From NCBI RefSeq assembly GCF_030248535.1, contig NZ_JAHGAJ010000014.1:124001-188000 (forward strand): a stretch of DNA of 64,000 bases, given 5' to 3'. A model generated the notes under the pieces. The model was not told the DNA's origin and did no database searches. It saw nothing but the letters and a program-made list of their open reading frames with translations. The DNA is from Vibrio sp. D404a. Lineage in GTDB: Bacteria; Pseudomonadota; Gammaproteobacteria; Enterobacterales; Vibrionaceae. Positions 54,358-62,703 of the stretch are shown piece after piece. The translations under genes and the position numbers were made by a program. Every line of letters begins with the position of its first letter. The stretch's first letter is position 1.

Positions 54358-55593
54358 TTAAGCTTGAGATGCTTTTAGCTCAGCAACTTTCGCTTCAGAC
54401 ATTGGCTTAGTGATGATTGCTAGAACAATACATACTGCCATCATTGCTGCAGAGATAGTGTAAGCAAGACCATAGCTGTCGCCGTTAGTCATCGAGTAAC
54501 CAACAACCGCTGTACCGATTGCACCACCGATACCCCATGCTGTGTAAAGCACGCCGTAGTTAGTACCGTAGTTCTTAAGACCGTAGAACTCAGCAGTAAG
54601 CGTTGGGAATACTGCTAGTAGAGTACCGTAACCAACCGCTGCTACAGCAGTACCGATGATTAGCGTGAACTCAGTGTTAAACGTAGCGAATAGAGCCATG
54701 TTTGCGCCTTGCAGGATGAACGCAAGTAGAAGAGTACGAACGCCACCGATTTTGTCAGCAAGCATACCAGCAGCAACACGACCGCCTGAGTTAAATACAG
54801 CAAGGATAGAAGCAAGGTAAACCGCGTTTGGTAGGTTTGCTTGTGCGCTTGCGATACTTGTGATGTTACCGATGATCATTAGACCAACAGAAGCTGCGAA
54901 TGCGTACATGATCCATAGAGAGTAGAACTGAGGTGTTTTCAGCATTACTTTCCAAGATAGGTCTTCGCTCTTCTTCACTGTTTTAGGTGCTTGGCCAGCT
55001 TTTACTTTTGGTTCAGCTGGAGAGTAACCCGCAGGTGGGTTGTTGATTGTTGCTGCTAGAGGTACTGCAATCGCTAGTACACCTGCACCAAGAATCTTGA
55101 AGCTTGTTTGGATGCCCATGCTCTCGATAAGAGCAGCAGTAACAGGAGCAAGGTAGATAGCCGCTAGACCGAAGCCTGCTGCGATTAGACCGTTAACCAT
55201 GCCTTTCTTAGAAGGGTGGAACCACTTCATTGCAGAAGGAGACAGACAAGCGTAACCGAAGCCGATACCTGCACCAGCAACAACACCGAACGTGATGTTT
55301 AGCATTAGTGGAGATGTCGCGAAACCAGATGCGATCATACCAAGGCCAGTCAGAGCAGTACCAAGGATAAGGATCTTACGTGGACCCATGCGGTCTTGCA
55401 GGATACCAGCAACTAGAAGACAGATAGAGAATGTGATTGTTGCAGTCGCGTATGGTGCTGATGCTTCAGCTGCAGACCATCCTTCACCTTGTAGGGCTTT
55501 GTTAAATACACTCCAAGCATACAGGATGCCAAGACAAAGGTTGATACAGAAGCCTGCTAGCAGGATACGTGTAGCTTTATCAATCTTGCTCAT
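54358..55593 (-). CDS. OFA family MFS transporter
   Basis: The 411-residue protein has 12 hydrophobic helices. The N-terminal stretch LCLGILYAWSVFNKALQGEG and GFGYACLSPSAMKWFHPSKKG are typical of the oxalate/formate antiporter (OFA) branch of the major facilitator superfamily, which also includes monocarboxylate carriers such as YhjX. The substrate is probably a small organic acid but is unproven. I moved the start to the inner ATG (55593) because GAGA precedes it and the outer ATG has no ribosome binding site. Confidence 0.85.
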   Translation of the reverse strand: MSKIDKATRILLAGFCINLCLGILYAWSVFNKALQGEGWSAAEASAPYATATITFSICLLVAGILQDRMGPRKILILGTALTGLGMIASGFATSPLMLNITFGVVAGAGIGFGYACLSPSAMKWFHPSKKGMVNGLIAAGFGLAAIYLAPVTAALIESMGIQTSFKILGAGVLAIAVPLAATINNPPAGYSPAEPKVKAGQAPKTVKKSEDLSWKVMLKTPQFYSLWIMYAFAASVGLMIIGNITSIASAQANLPNAVYLASILAVFNSGGRVAAGMLADKIGGVRTLLLAFILQGANMALFATFNTEFTLIIGTAVAAVGYGTLLAVFPTLTAEFYGLKNYGTNYGVLYTAWGIGGAIGTAVVGYSMTNGDSYGLAYTISAAMMAVCIVLAIITKPMSEAKVAELKASQA

Positions 55594-56187
55594 TTTTATT
55601 CTCGTTTCTGTCATCCATTGAGCGGGTAACTCAAAAGAAAACGGGTTATTGTGATGGTTTATTCAAAATTAGTTTGCGTTTATCAACAGATAACGCAAAA
55701 GAGCGCGGATTATAACCAATAAAAATGTGATTGGAATCTCTTTTTCCATTTTTATCAAAATAAAACTTGAGTTGTTAAAGAACTGTTTTTTGTTGGTTTT
55801 CTAGTTGTTGTGATTACCCTTCATTTTTGTACGATCTGCTTATTCAACCTTCACTATTCATGCTCTTAACCTAAGCCTCTCCGTCATTGCCCCTACAAAG
55901 CGTGCGGCCATCACATCATTGCAATTAATTTTAAATTATTTCGAAGGTTAATTTTGTGTAACAAAATAAATCAAATTGGTCCTAATTAGCCACAAGACCA
56001 GAGAGGGCTTAGTTTCTTGAAATTGCGTATGTTAAATGTATGTTAACAGTGCCATTTGTGTTTCAGGCTGGTTACAATTTGCTCGTTTTTTGGGCTTGTT
56101 TTGTGCGGAAAAAGTGGGAAAATAGTCTGCAAACTGAGATTCCAAATTTGAAAGGATGCGTTTCTAGTCTATTACGAGGCGAGTATT
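55594..56187. other. long divergent intergenic region
   Basis: Nearly 600 bases separate the divergent OFA transporter and the 126-residue membrane protein. A perfect palindrome, ATTTTGTGTAACAAAAT, lies at 55951-55967. Otherwise I see AT-rich sequence and no supported ORF; the short ORF at 56040-56243 overlaps the next gene and lacks coding character. Confidence 0.4.
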
Positions 56188-56568
56188 ATGAAACTATTTT
56201 TAATTCTATTGATGTCGATTACTGGTGGTGTAGCAGCTGCTGATCATATTCATTCTTTCTTGTTCGGCTTCTACATTGCAGCACTTGCAGTGGGAAGTTG
56301 TTACTGGCTGGCATTTCGCAGCACGCGTTTCCCACAGCTAGCACTAGTACTGCTATTGTGCGGTTTCTTCGCGAAAATTGCGGTAACGGTTATCGGTGTA
56401 TCTTGGGGTATTTCGAATGACATTATCCAGTCTCCGTTTATCTTCTCGTTGTCTTACCTATTCTTCTTAGTGGTCGTGTCTTACGTATGGTTCTCTTACC
56501 GCGATAAGCTAACGCTAAAGAAACGTGAGAAGCAGATTGAAGAGTCTCGCAAGCAAGCGGCAGCATAA
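56188..56568 (+). CDS. hypothetical four-helix membrane protein
   Basis: The 126-residue protein has about four hydrophobic helices (around residues 3-20, 25-45, 50-72 and 82-103) and a basic C-terminal tail (RDKLTLKKREKQIEESRKQ). GAGGCGAG precedes the ATG. Codon use is regular, and a strong terminator follows. No family is recognised. A small inner-membrane protein of unknown role is the safest call. Confidence 0.75.
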   Translation: MKLFLILLMSITGGVAAADHIHSFLFGFYIAALAVGSCYWLAFRSTRFPQLALVLLLCGFFAKIAVTVIGVSWGISNDIIQSPFIFSLSYLFFLVVVSYVWFSYRDKLTLKKREKQIEESRKQAAA

Positions 56569-56582
56569 ATCTAATTCTTGTT

Positions 56583-56609
56583 AAAAAGCCTTCTTCGGAA
56601 GGCTTTTTT
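56583..56609 (+). terminator. rho-independent terminator
   Basis: AAAAAGCCTT and AAGGCTTTTTT form a short GC stem with a CTTCGG-type tetraloop core and a strong T-run, just after the membrane protein gene. Confidence 0.88.
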
Positions 56610-56645
56610 GATCCTGCCATCATTGAGCATGGCAGAAGATAAAAC

Positions 56646-56677
56646 AAACCCCAGTATGTCTCCATACTGGGGTTTTT
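56646..56677. terminator. second terminator, facing yajD
   Basis: AACCCCAGTATG and CATACTGGGGTT form a 12-base stem with T-rich flanks on both strands. It lies about 40 bases past the yajD stop and probably serves it. Confidence 0.8.
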
Positions 56678-56718
56678 GGTTTTTGGTTTATGGTGCTTGA
56701 GCTCTGATGAAAAGCGTT

Positions 56719-57063
56719 CTACTTCTTCATCATCTTCGCGAGATCAGCAAACGGGTTGTGTGTCGCGTGTTGGTGATCATCAAGCTGAGCTTTAGCATCG
56801 ACACCGTAACGTTCGTGGTCCGTGTATTTTGAGTGCTCATGGTCGTGACAGTACAGGCACAGAAGCTCCCAGTTACTGCCATCTTCAGGGTTGTTGGTGT
56901 GGTCGTGGTCTACGTGGTGAACGGTGAGTTCACGAAGGTTTGAATAAACAAACTCACGCGCGCATTTACCACAAACCCAAGGGTAGAGCTTGAGTGCTTT
57001 TTCGCGGTAGCCACTCTCTTTGCGTGCATACGCTGCACTTGAACCATTGTAATCAGACGACAT
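56719..57063 (-). CDS. yajD: YajD family HNH nuclease
   Basis: The 114-residue protein is an HNH endonuclease-like protein: two CxxC pairs (CGKCAREF and CLYCHDHEH) and the HNH core LTVHHVDHDHTNNPEDGSNW. Length and layout match E. coli YajD. The cellular target is unknown. The gene is monocistronic with its own terminator. Confidence 0.9.
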   Translation of the reverse strand: MSSDYNGSSAAYARKESGYREKALKLYPWVCGKCAREFVYSNLRELTVHHVDHDHTNNPEDGSNWELLCLYCHDHEHSKYTDHERYGVDAKAQLDDHQHATHNPFADLAKMMKK

Positions 57064-57337
57064 TGCTTAATTCCTGTTTCTTATACTGAAGCGATGTTAT
57101 CACAGCTTGTCGCAAGCGATAGGTGAGTGATAACGAAATCACGACTCTATTGATTAAGATTTGAATGAAGTTTGATTAGGGACAGATTTTTGCCGTCAGC
57201 TACCCCTTAAATCGAGTTATGTCTTTCTGGAATAAGCCATGCTTAACAGTTTGAAAATAAATCGTATTGAGGGGTTTTAACCGAGAGTGTGTGACCTAAT
57301 ATCTGTGAGTGAGACCCAATATTAATAAGGAAATACT

Positions 57338-58198
57338 ATGTCAGAACAATACACTCCGCCGAAAGTTTGGGTTAACGATACCGACGGTGGAAATAAATGG
57401 GCAAACATCAACAGCCCTGAATCTGGCGCGAGGTTTGAACGTGAGCTGCCAGTTGGCGAACACGCTCTGCAACTTTACTCGCTAGGCACTCCGAACGGTC
57501 AAAAAGTTACGATTATGCTTGAAGAGCTGTTGGCACAAGGTGTGAAAGAAGCCGAGTATGACGCATACTTGATCAACATCGGTGAGTCTGATCAATTCTC
57601 TTCTGGTTTTGTTGGTGTTAACCCGAATTCAAAGATCCCAGCGCTGCTTGATAAATCAGGCGACGAAGCGGTGAATGTATTCGAGTCGGCTTCAATCCTG
57701 ATGCACCTTGCTGAGAAGTTCGGTCACTTCCTACCAAAAGAGGGCGTAGCACGCACTCAAGCGATCAACTGGCTGTTCTGGGCACAAGGCTCAGCACCGT
57801 TCTTAGGTGGTGGTTTTGGTCACTTCTATGCGTACGCAGACGAGAAGCAAGAGTACCCAATTAACCGATTTGCGATGGAAGCAAAACGTCAACTGGATGT
57901 ACTTGATAAACAGTTAGCCAACAACGAGTTTGTTTCTGGTGATGAACTGACAATTGCTGATATCGCGATTTGGCCTTGGTACGGCAACTTAGTGCTGGGC
58001 AATCTTTACGATGCAGCAGAGTTCCTACAAGTGGAGTCGTACACTAATGTTGTGCGTTGGGCTAAGCAACTAGAAGCGCGTGAAGGCTTCCAACGCGGTC
58101 GTATCATTAACCGCTCTTGGGGCGAAGCGTGGGAGCAACTTCCAGAGCGTCACTCAGCGGCAGATATCGACCAAGTTCTAAAGCTGAAACCAGAATAG
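57338..58198 (+). CDS. yghU: glutathione-dependent disulfide-bond oxidoreductase YghU
   Basis: The 286-residue glutathione transferase-family protein has an N-terminal extension (YTPPKVWVNDTDGGNKWANI), a thioredoxin-like domain (about residues 45-125 with YSLGTPNGQKVTIMLEE and NPNSKIPAL) and an all-helical C-terminal domain. YghU proteins bind two glutathione molecules and reduce disulfides. Length matches E. coli YghU. GGAAAT-type sequence precedes the ATG. It is monocistronic. Confidence 0.92.
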   Translation: MSEQYTPPKVWVNDTDGGNKWANINSPESGARFERELPVGEHALQLYSLGTPNGQKVTIMLEELLAQGVKEAEYDAYLINIGESDQFSSGFVGVNPNSKIPALLDKSGDEAVNVFESASILMHLAEKFGHFLPKEGVARTQAINWLFWAQGSAPFLGGGFGHFYAYADEKQEYPINRFAMEAKRQLDVLDKQLANNEFVSGDELTIADIAIWPWYGNLVLGNLYDAAEFLQVESYTNVVRWAKQLEAREGFQRGRIINRSWGEAWEQLPERHSAADIDQVLKLKPE

Positions 58199-58349
58199 AT
58201 ACCTGAGTGAGCATGAGTTTCATTTGATCAAAACAAAGCTTACTTCTGGTTAGGGCTTTCTGGTGAAAGTTATCTCGGCGGTAAGCTTCTTTGTTCAGTC
58301 ACTGAAACTTATGTAAACTACCGCCATCATATTGTTTAAGGATGGTTTT

Positions 58350-58673
58350 ATGTACCACGGTCATGTTTATTTCGCTTTACGTAACGCTGAACAAGCTGAA
58401 GCGCTTCGTCAGAAGATCATTACTGAGCGAAAAGATGTACTCCAAGTTTTCCCGTTGGTTCAACGTCTTGTAGGCCCACACAAAATGCCGATGTTCGAAA
58501 TGCATTTTGCTGATAAAGATTCCGGTATTGTGGAATGGCTTGAGCAGGAGCGCGGCGATATGTCAGTGCTGATCCACCCAGTTACTGGCGGTGAAGAGAC
58601 GCTAGATCACACTGAGCGCGCTATTTGGCTTGGCCGAGAGTTAGGTGTGTTTGAAGAGACGTTATCCAGCTAA
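58350..58673 (+). CDS. DOPA 4,5-dioxygenase family protein
   Basis: The 107-residue protein matches the small DOPA 4,5-dioxygenase-like family: YHGHVYFAL at the start, VGPHKMPMFEMHF in the middle and LIHPVTGGEETLDHT with conserved histidines towards the end. Fungal and plant relatives cleave aromatic rings; bacterial members are mostly uncharacterised. I chose the ATG at 58350, preceded by AAGGATGG, over the upstream start at 58332. It is monocistronic. Confidence 0.85.
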   Translation: MYHGHVYFALRNAEQAEALRQKIITERKDVLQVFPLVQRLVGPHKMPMFEMHFADKDSGIVEWLEQERGDMSVLIHPVTGGEETLDHTERAIWLGRELGVFEETLSS

Positions 58674-58702
58674 CACGCATGGCAATTCCGCGTTATAAAC
58701 AC

Positions 58703-58740
58703 AAAATCCCGATGCTCATTGAGTGTCGGGGTTTTCTTTT
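58703..58740 (+). terminator. rho-independent terminator
   Basis: AAAATCCCGATGCTC pairs with GAGTGTCGGGGTTTT through G-U pairs, followed by TCTTTT, after the dioxygenase-like gene. Confidence 0.75.
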
Positions 58741-58810
58741 ATGTGTTCAGGGTTTGCTTTGGTGTATTTAGGGAGGCTAAGAGTACCTAGGGTTAATATC
58801 GATGTTGAAG

Positions 58811-58963
58811 CTAACTGCGCCAGCTATTACCCAACAGCAGAGACACAGCAACGGAAGCGCCCAATGCGATCAATATATTGGTCGTGTTTAATCCCCAAAT
58901 CGCGACACAAACAGCAACAGTCACGATTGCCCATAATAAGGTTTCCAGTATCCAAGTGCCCAT
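58811..58963 (-). CDS. small two-helix membrane protein, 50 residues
   Basis: This short gene has a good ribosome binding site (GAGGAG about 8 bases before the ATG). The product is almost entirely hydrophobic, with two likely helices (LETLLWAIVTVAVCVAIWGL and NILIALGASVAVSLLLG). It lies just beyond the end of the kinase gene but has its own promoter-like sequence, which duplicates the one in front of the two-component operon. No family is recognised. It may be an envelope-stress or regulatory microprotein. Confidence 0.7.
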   Translation of the reverse strand: MGTWILETLLWAIVTVAVCVAIWGLNTTNILIALGASVAVSLLLGNSWRS

Positions 58964-58993
58964 CTGTTGGCTCCTCTATCTTTGTATGGATGT

Positions 58994-59028
58994 AGCATAC
59001 CGACATAAAGGTAACCACTTGGTAACCA
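58994..59028 (-). promoter_or_regulatory. direct-repeat operator and promoter of the 50-residue protein gene
   Basis: On the minus strand TGGTTACC-N3-TGGTTACC (59010-59028, repeat period 11) is followed after 10 bases by TATGCT (58994-58999), a -10-like box. Tandem repeats of 11-base period in place of a -35 box are typical of OmpR/PhoB-family activators. The same layout occurs at 62592-62626. Confidence 0.7.
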
Positions 59029-59062
59029 GCCTGAAGATTGGTTCTTGAGGCAAGTCTATTGT

Positions 59063-60352
59063 CTATTTAGTGAAGCGAACCGTGACAACAAAAGCGTCTT
59101 GTTGCTGTCTATGAGTCAACTGCCACCCTTGGCTATCACAGACACGCTCAACCAACTCTAAACCTATGCCGAAAGAGGTATCGCGGCTACTGTCATCTGG
59201 CAAATTTGGGTCAGGATATGCATTGCTGATCTCAAATTCTTGCTCACTTAATCGCATTGTCACCTTACCTTGACCACCATGCTGAAACGCATTTCGCACA
59301 AGGTTGGTTAGTACAACTTCGACCAGCTCTTTGGGTTGATGGATCTCATCACAGCTAACCTGCGTTTCTAACTCTACTTGCTTTTGAGAGAGTAGGTATT
59401 GCTGACCATTCACAATCTGCTCTAACAACGGTTCAGTAGGGATCGATTCATACTGGGTTTCAAGACTGCTGTTTCGGCTCATCCATAATAGGGTGATGAC
59501 AAGGCTCTGCATGCTTTGAACAGAGCGCTGAATGCGGGCTACCGCGCGTTGACCACTGTTGGGGATGTATTCAGCAAGGCGCTCTAACATGTCTCCGCTG
59601 GCAGAAATGGTGGTGATGGGAGTGCGCAACTCATGACTGGCGGCACGCAAGAAAAAGCGCTCACGATCATTGGCACTTCGCTCACCTTCAACACTACGAA
59701 TCAGCTGTTCGGCTAAGGTTTGTATCTCCTTGTAGCGAAACTTCTCAAGTTGGCTGACGTCATCGAGATCGAGCGTCTGTGACCAAGTGGATAGCGTCAT
59801 AATTGGTTTAGTGAGGCGGTAAACTAATACGCGAATTGACAAGAATACCAATAACAGTAGGGCACCGATCACCAAAAAGGCCGAGTTAAATTGGTTAACA
59901 GATTCTGGTGGGCTTAACTCAAACAGTGCCAAGTAAAGCGCTTCATCATACTCAGAGACAATATAGAGGATCTGGTCGCTACCGGGCACGGGGTGTTTGG
60001 CTGCATACAGGTATTTCCCATAGCCTTGCTCGGTGTTGGATGATAGATAGGCTTCATAGATCTCGTCGGCTTGAAAATCCTGCCAAGAGAATGCTAGCTG
60101 AAACTTAGTTGGGATTTGAGATGGTTTAAGGAATACCTGAAAGGTTGGGTTTTCACTACGAGGCGCTTCACCTGTCGCCAAGTAGTGTTGCTCTGCGGCT
60201 TTTAACTCATACAGGAAACCGTATTTCGCGCTCTCATTGATGCCGATATGATAACTCTGAGAGACCATCAAACCGTAAGCCGCCGTGAGTAGTAGCAGAA
60301 GGCCAAACAGATAAAGGTAGATGTCTCTTTTGATGCTGACTCGTTTCATCAT
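59063..60352 (-). CDS. sensor histidine kinase of the second two-component system
   Basis: The 429-residue kinase has a first membrane helix (about residues 10-30), a periplasmic sensor of about 125 residues, a second helix (about 155-175), the phosphorylation motif AASHELRTPITTISASGDML and an ATPase with NLVRNAFQHGG and SFGIGLELVERV. It is the last gene of the minus-strand operon and overlaps the regulator stop by four bases. The signal it senses is unknown. Confidence 0.9.
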   Translation of the reverse strand: MMKRVSIKRDIYLYLFGLLLLLTAAYGLMVSQSYHIGINESAKYGFLYELKAAEQHYLATGEAPRSENPTFQVFLKPSQIPTKFQLAFSWQDFQADEIYEAYLSSNTEQGYGKYLYAAKHPVPGSDQILYIVSEYDEALYLALFELSPPESVNQFNSAFLVIGALLLLVFLSIRVLVYRLTKPIMTLSTWSQTLDLDDVSQLEKFRYKEIQTLAEQLIRSVEGERSANDRERFFLRAASHELRTPITTISASGDMLERLAEYIPNSGQRAVARIQRSVQSMQSLVITLLWMSRNSSLETQYESIPTEPLLEQIVNGQQYLLSQKQVELETQVSCDEIHQPKELVEVVLTNLVRNAFQHGGQGKVTMRLSEQEFEISNAYPDPNLPDDSSRDTSFGIGLELVERVCDSQGWQLTHRQQQDAFVVTVRFTK

Positions 60353-61020
60353 GCCTCCTCTCGCAGCGCCACTCCGACGCCGTGCACGGTGTGAATGAGC
60401 TTTGAATCAAAGGGAGCATCAACCACTTGTCTGAGCTTAAACAGCTGCGCCTTGAAACTGTCTGGGGTAGGGAGTTCATCTTCCCACGCCTCTTCTAACT
60501 TGGCTCGTGCCACCACATTGGGACTGCTTTTGACCAGAGTAACCAACATTCGCCAGCACACAGGGGAGAGCTTTAATGCCTCTCCAGCGCGAGTGGCTTG
60601 ATGGGTATTCATGTTTACCGTAACGTCAGCGGCACAAAGGGTAGAGACTACCCCTTGTGAGCGGCGCACTAACGCCATCAAACGTACTTTTAGCTCTTCC
60701 ATCGCAAAAGGCTTAACGAGATAGTCATCAGAACCCACATCAAAGCCCGCGATTTTGTCTTCCAACGTATCTCTGGCCGTCAGCATTAAGATGGGAGTGG
60801 TGATCCCTTGCGTTCTAAGCGATTGGCACACATCCAACCCGTCCATTTTAGGCATGTTAATGTCAGTAAGGATCAAGTCATAACTGCCGTCTAGAGCGAG
60901 GTTCAACCCCGCCTTTCCGTTGTAAGCAAAGTCAAACTCGAAGCCATCGAGCTCCATATAGTCAGCGATGGCTTCAGCAAGATCACTGTCGTCTTCAATC
61001 AAAAGTGCGTGAATGGTCAT
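60349..61020 (-). CDS. OmpR-family response regulator of the second two-component system
   Basis: The 223-residue regulator has a receiver domain (ALLIEDDSDLAEAIADY, phospho-acceptor in LILTDINMPKMDG, conserved Lys in YLVKPF) and a winged-helix domain. AAAGGA precedes its ATG, which lies 26 bases inside the end of the desaturase-like gene. It is the natural candidate to bind the 11-base-period repeats at both ends of this locus. QseB and PmrA are the nearest known types by eye. Confidence 0.9.
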   Translation of the reverse strand: MTIHALLIEDDSDLAEAIADYMELDGFEFDFAYNGKAGLNLALDGSYDLILTDINMPKMDGLDVCQSLRTQGITTPILMLTARDTLEDKIAGFDVGSDDYLVKPFAMEELKVRLMALVRRSQGVVSTLCAADVTVNMNTHQATRAGEALKLSPVCWRMLVTLVKSSPNVVARAKLEEAWEDELPTPDSFKAQLFKLRQVVDAPFDSKLIHTVHGVGVALREEA

Positions 61021-61915
61021 GGGTTTCCTTTCTAGATTCTCGTTCCCTTCTCCAAGCCCATATTGGCGGCTGCACTAAGAGTTGCAATCGGTGCGACCAA
61101 TTAGGTGCGTGCCACATTTGGCTTAGGAGTTTACCGTAACCGTGGAAGTAGACTTTCAACGGGTTCACCGAGTTGATTCTTGGGAAAACGCCATAGCTCA
61201 CGGTCTCTTCTTCTCTCGCAAAGGTGCCAAACATGCGATCCCAGATGATCAAGATACCCGCATAGTTTTTATCCAAGTATTGCTTGTTGGTTGCATGGTG
61301 AACCCTATGGTGCGAGGGCGTATTGAACACCGCTTCGATAGGGCGTGGCAACTTCTTCACTGTTTCCGTGTGAAGTAGCGTTTGATAAAGCTGAACGAAG
61401 GTTTCACACATCAACACCACGAACGGGTTGAAACCAAGCAAAATCAACGGCAGGTGGAAGAAGAACGGGAAAAACCAATCCAGCGGTCCAAAGCGGTACG
61501 CCACGGAAATATTAAAGTAGGGCGAACTGTGGTGTACAGAGTGCGTGCCCCACGCGAAGCCATTGCTGTGCAGGAAGCGGTGTTCCCAGTAATAAGCGAG
61601 ATCCGCCAAGATCAAACAGCCTAAAATCGTCCAACCAGAGATAGGTAGCTGAGTCAGGCTAAAGTTCTCATAGGCAAAGACAAACGCACCCACGTAGGCA
61701 AGGCCAACGAAAAACACCGTCACCAATAAGAAGAACAAGGTGACGAAGTTAGTGAGGCTGTCACCCAACATGTTCCAAGAGAGCTTCTTTTTGAAAGCGT
61801 AGCGAATCAACTCAATCACAAACAGAGCCAAGGCTACGATGACGAAATTATCATCGACCCAAGTTTCGGTGAATATGATTTGGCCTTCGCTAAAGATCTG
61901 AGACAGAAATTTCAT
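60995..61915 (-). CDS. fatty acid hydroxylase / sterol desaturase family protein
   Basis: The 306-residue inner-membrane protein has several hydrophobic helices and the di-iron histidine motifs of the fatty acid hydroxylase superfamily: HRFLHSNG, THSVHHSS and HRVHHATN. Members use oxygen to hydroxylate or desaturate lipids; the bacterial substrate here is unknown. It overlaps the response-regulator gene by 26 bases and follows the periplasmic protein gene by 20 bases. A membrane-lipid change under two-component control is a reasonable inference. Confidence 0.88.
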   Translation of the reverse strand: MKFLSQIFSEGQIIFTETWVDDNFVIVALALFVIELIRYAFKKKLSWNMLGDSLTNFVTLFFLLVTVFFVGLAYVGAFVFAYENFSLTQLPISGWTILGCLILADLAYYWEHRFLHSNGFAWGTHSVHHSSPYFNISVAYRFGPLDWFFPFFFHLPLILLGFNPFVVLMCETFVQLYQTLLHTETVKKLPRPIEAVFNTPSHHRVHHATNKQYLDKNYAGILIIWDRMFGTFAREEETVSYGVFPRINSVNPLKVYFHGYGKLLSQMWHAPNWSHRLQLLVQPPIWAWRRERESRKETHDHSRTFD

Positions 61916-61935
61916 GACGATTATCCTTGTTGGTT

Positions 61936-62526
61936 CTATTTATAGTAGACATAGAGTTCACTGGAATCAGGCAGTCCGTGCTGATTTAGGTAGTGGCGTT
62001 CGAGAACAGCCTCAACGTCACGTCGATAATCAATCATCTCCCAAGCACTGGTTAATGTCATATCGTCATGCTTTCCTTTGTTGAGCAATGAAACTGCTTT
62101 ATTGAGGCTAGAGAAGCGCGCATTGGGTTTTACATCTGAGCTTGCCTTTTGTCGGAAACCGACCGTTATCTTGGCTTCACTGAAATCTGGGGTGATCTCT
62201 TGGTAAAGAACAACCACTTCGTTGCCAACGACATTTGCAGCGCTTAGCTTGTCGTTAGTCCCAGCTTCAACTTGTTCGTAAAAACTTACCCAGACTTGCG
62301 GAACCGACGATAAAGCGACGGTTTTGGTTACCCCAATTAAAGCTCCCGGCTGGTTTATATCGAATGCTGCATCAAAAGAGGACTCTCTGGTTACAGAAGT
62401 GTCAGCGGCGGAGGTATCGGTGGCAGCCATTGGACCAATCTTTGCGATCGCAGGCTGAACTTGCAAGGCTCCCCAAATTGAAGCCGTGATAGCGGTTGTT
62501 GTGAGTAACGAAGCGAGCAATTTCAT
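61936..62526 (-). CDS. periplasmic protein, possible GyrI-like binding domain
   Basis: The 196-residue protein has a signal peptide (LLASLLTTTAITASIWGALQ then VQPAIA). The mature part (about residues 60-140) has a pattern reminiscent of GyrI/AraC-effector-type binding domains (PGALIGVTKTVALSSVPQVW, then VVLYQEITPDFSEAKITVGF), followed by a C-terminal helical segment. It is the first gene of the operon with the desaturase-like protein and the two-component system. It might present a ligand to the kinase or accompany the lipid enzyme; neither is shown. Confidence 0.65.
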   Translation of the reverse strand: MKLLASLLTTTAITASIWGALQVQPAIAKIGPMAATDTSAADTSVTRESSFDAAFDINQPGALIGVTKTVALSSVPQVWVSFYEQVEAGTNDKLSAANVVGNEVVVLYQEITPDFSEAKITVGFRQKASSDVKPNARFSSLNKAVSLLNKGKHDDMTLTSAWEMIDYRRDVEAVLERHYLNQHGLPDSSELYVYYK

Positions 62527-62591
62527 AATGTCTCTCCTTGTAGATGGTTAAGCACCTGTGTGAATTTGGGTGCGTTCCTGTGTTGAAACAG

Positions 62592-62626
62592 AAGATAACC
62601 AAGGAGAGGTAATCAAAAGGTAACCA
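62592..62626 (-). promoter_or_regulatory. direct-repeat operator and promoter of the two-component operon
   Basis: On the minus strand TGGTTACC-N3-TGATTACC (62608-62626, period 11) is followed after exactly 10 bases by TATCTT (62592-62597). A third, looser copy (GATAACCA) lies at 62594-62601 over the -10 box. The layout is the same as at 58994-59028. The site also lies about 80 bases from the divergent exporter gene start. Confidence 0.7.
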
Positions 62627-62703
62627 AAGATAAAAACGTCAATACAGCAATTTGGGACACTTTTTCCGACGTCGAATTGGTAATACTGACGCCATAATTA
62701 TTT

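Noticed and set aside
56040..56243. Plus-strand 67-codon ORF ahead of the four-helix membrane protein gene
   Set aside because: It overlaps the better supported gene at 56188, has no ribosome binding site and unusual composition.
58723..58995. Plus-strand 90-codon ORF and minus-strand 63-codon ORF at 58827-59018
   Set aside because: Both are shadows of the 50-residue membrane protein frame, which has the ribosome binding site and hydrophobic pattern.
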